DNA from: Zeimonas sediminis
Lineage (GTDB): Bacteria; Pseudomonadota; Gammaproteobacteria; Burkholderiales; Burkholderiaceae_E
DNA: 64,000 bases
Reading direction: 5' to 3'
Assembly: GCF_023721795.1 (NCBI RefSeq)
Contig: NZ_JAMQYE010000001.1
Coordinates: 186,001 to 250,000 of the forward strand
This document shows, piece by piece, positions 63,059 through 64,000 of the stretch (its first letter is position 1; the number at the start of each line of letters is the position of its first letter). The position numbers and the translations under genes were made by a program. The notes beneath the pieces were generated by a model that searched no databases, was not told the DNA's origin, and saw nothing but the letters and a program-made list of their open reading frames with translations.

Positions 63059-64000
63059 GTGGACGATCCGCTGGCGCTCGACCGGCTTGCGCTCGAGCGT
63101 CGCTACGCCGGGCTGGACAGGCTGCATCGCCGGCTCTGGCTTCCGGCGATCGTCAACGGGGAGGGCAGCCTGCCCGAGCGGCTCGCGGCGCTGGCCGACT
63201 GGCGCGAGCGACTGCTCGCCGGCGCTGAGCCGAGGCGCGCCGACGATCGCTGGCCGGCCGCGGACGTCACGGAAGCCTTCGCCGCGGCGTTCGAGCGGCT
63301 GGACCTGCCGTCACTGTGCCGTCGTCACGAGGAAGTGACCGACCAGGTGCTGCGAAGCATGCTGTGGCACCTGGACCGGCTGGCCGCGATCGCCTCCCGC
63401 CTGGGCCGCGCCGAGGCGGCCCGGGCCTGCGCCGATGCCTTCGTCGAGGACTGGACGACCGAGTCGGCCGACCTGAAGGCGGTCCTGCGGCTCTTCGAGT
63501 CGCTCGACGGCCTGGCCAGCCTGGCGAACTGGTCCCGTGTCAGGGGCCTGTTGCGCGACGAGCGCTGGCAGTCCGTGCTCGACACGCACGCGACGCTGCA
63601 GCGCCTGCCCGGGCTGGCCGCGCTGATCAGGCGGCTGGGGCGCGTGCGGCCCGAGCACGAGATCGAGCTTCGCGACAGCGCGACCGTGACCGACGACGCG
63701 GCGGCAAGGCAGTGGGCGCGACGCCGCGTGGACGTCGAGATCCCCGGCGCGGCGGTCGAGATCGAGGGGATCCGCCGGGCGGGAGACCTGTCGCGCCTGG
63801 TCGCCAGCGAAGCGGCCGACTGGCTGCGCAGCCGGCGCCGCGCCGGGCACGAGGCGGTCGCGAGGCCGGGCGCCGCGATGACGCCCGGACGGGCCCGCCG
63901 GCTTCGCCGGCTGTTCGCGGCCCGGCTGGCCGAGCAGTCGCTGCTGGCCTACCAGCATCGGCAGTTCGTCGCCGAGTTCCGGATGATCGAGGCGCCGGCG
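63059..64000 (+). CDS. ViaA-like protein, partner of the RavA-like ATPase, cut by window edge
   Basis: 314 residues are visible from a GTG 11 bp after the upstream stop; the frame is open to the window end. The visible part is helical (LDRLALERRYAGLDRLHRRLW at the start; SADLKAVLRLFESLDGLASL in the middle) and matches the N-terminal half of ViaA/YieM proteins. The VWA domain with its MIDAS motif should lie beyond the edge. The call rests mainly on position and helical pattern. AGGGC stands before the GTG. Confidence 0.7.
   Translation, partial: MDDPLALDRLALERRYAGLDRLHRRLWLPAIVNGEGSLPERLAALADWRERLLAGAEPRRADDRWPAADVTEAFAAAFERLDLPSLCRRHEEVTDQVLRSMLWHLDRLAAIASRLGRAEAARACADAFVEDWTTESADLKAVLRLFESLDGLASLANWSRVRGLLRDERWQSVLDTHATLQRLPGLAALIRRLGRVRPEHEIELRDSATVTDDAAARQWARRRVDVEIPGAAVEIEGIRRAGDLSRLVASEAADWLRSRRRAGHEAVARPGAAMTPGRARRLRRLFAARLAEQSLLAYQHRQFVAEFRMIEAPA

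Overview
The window is a chromosomal stretch of a very GC-rich (roughly 70 %) betaproteobacterium. The order Burkholderiales is the best guess. The grounds are a BoxR/BoxABC aerobic benzoyl-CoA pathway, the mdh / GntR / sdhCDAB / sdhE / gltA / odhAB-lpdA arrangement, AcnD plus PrpF instead of PrpD, and a structured leader in front of odhA of the kind known from Burkholderiales. The genus cannot be fixed from the sequence. I see no prophage, insertion sequence, CRISPR array, plasmid gene or replication origin.

Layout. (1) 1-7.3 kb: aromatic degradation. A benzoate-CoA ligase, cut by the window edge, faces boxR; boxR is followed by boxC, boxB and boxA. TGCA-N6-TGCA operators sit in the boxC promoter and leader, and a degenerate copy lies between the ligase and boxR. 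(2) 7.3-11.7 kb: a divergent GTP cyclohydrolase I and an SDR on the minus strand, then a thiolase, a histidine phosphatase, tRNA-Leu(UAA) and a TesB-type thioesterase. (3) 11.8-20.5 kb: prpF and acnD of the methylcitrate cycle, a TesA-like esterase whose start codon overlaps that of a divergent YbbA-like ABC ATPase, pgi, and the bifunctional NAD(P)HX repair enzyme. (4) 20.6-30.6 kb: a MarR-like regulator with a strong palindrome, a fused 5-oxoprolinase, a Na/Pi-cotransporter-like protein and a VOC protein. These are followed by a small cluster related to selenodomain-associated genes: a FAD oxidoreductase, a family-2 glycosyltransferase, and a DUF2064 transferase fused to DUF3047. (5) 30.6-32.9 kb: a membrane MASE1-GGDEF-EAL protein.

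(6) 33-46.7 kb: central metabolism. Reading leftwards are mdh, a CitE-like lyase, prpB, prpC, a secreted DUF3617 protein and acnA. Reading rightwards are a GntR/UTRA regulator, sdhCDAB, sdhE and gltA, which ends in a clear terminator. (7) 46.8-54.6 kb: an epimerase; a four-gene leftward operon encoding a KorABC-type 2-oxoacid oxidoreductase with an NAD(P)/FAD/Fe-S subunit and a NIPSNAP protein; and a PA2779/PA2778 envelope pair. (8) 54.6 kb to the end: odhA-odhB-lpdA, then zapE, a RavA-like MoxR ATPase and the start of a ViaA-like partner.

How the genes fit together. Benzoate is activated to benzoyl-CoA, epoxidised by BoxA/BoxB with NADPH and O2, and cleaved by BoxC. The products enter beta-oxidation and the TCA cycle, and nearly all TCA enzymes lie here. 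Propionyl-CoA is handled by a methylcitrate cycle split over two loci. Two independent systems for oxidising 2-oxoacids (OdhAB/Lpd and KorABC) lie almost side by side. The least explained parts are the selenodomain-related cluster with its fusion gene, the KorABC-coupled NIPSNAP protein, and the PA2779/PA2778 pair.
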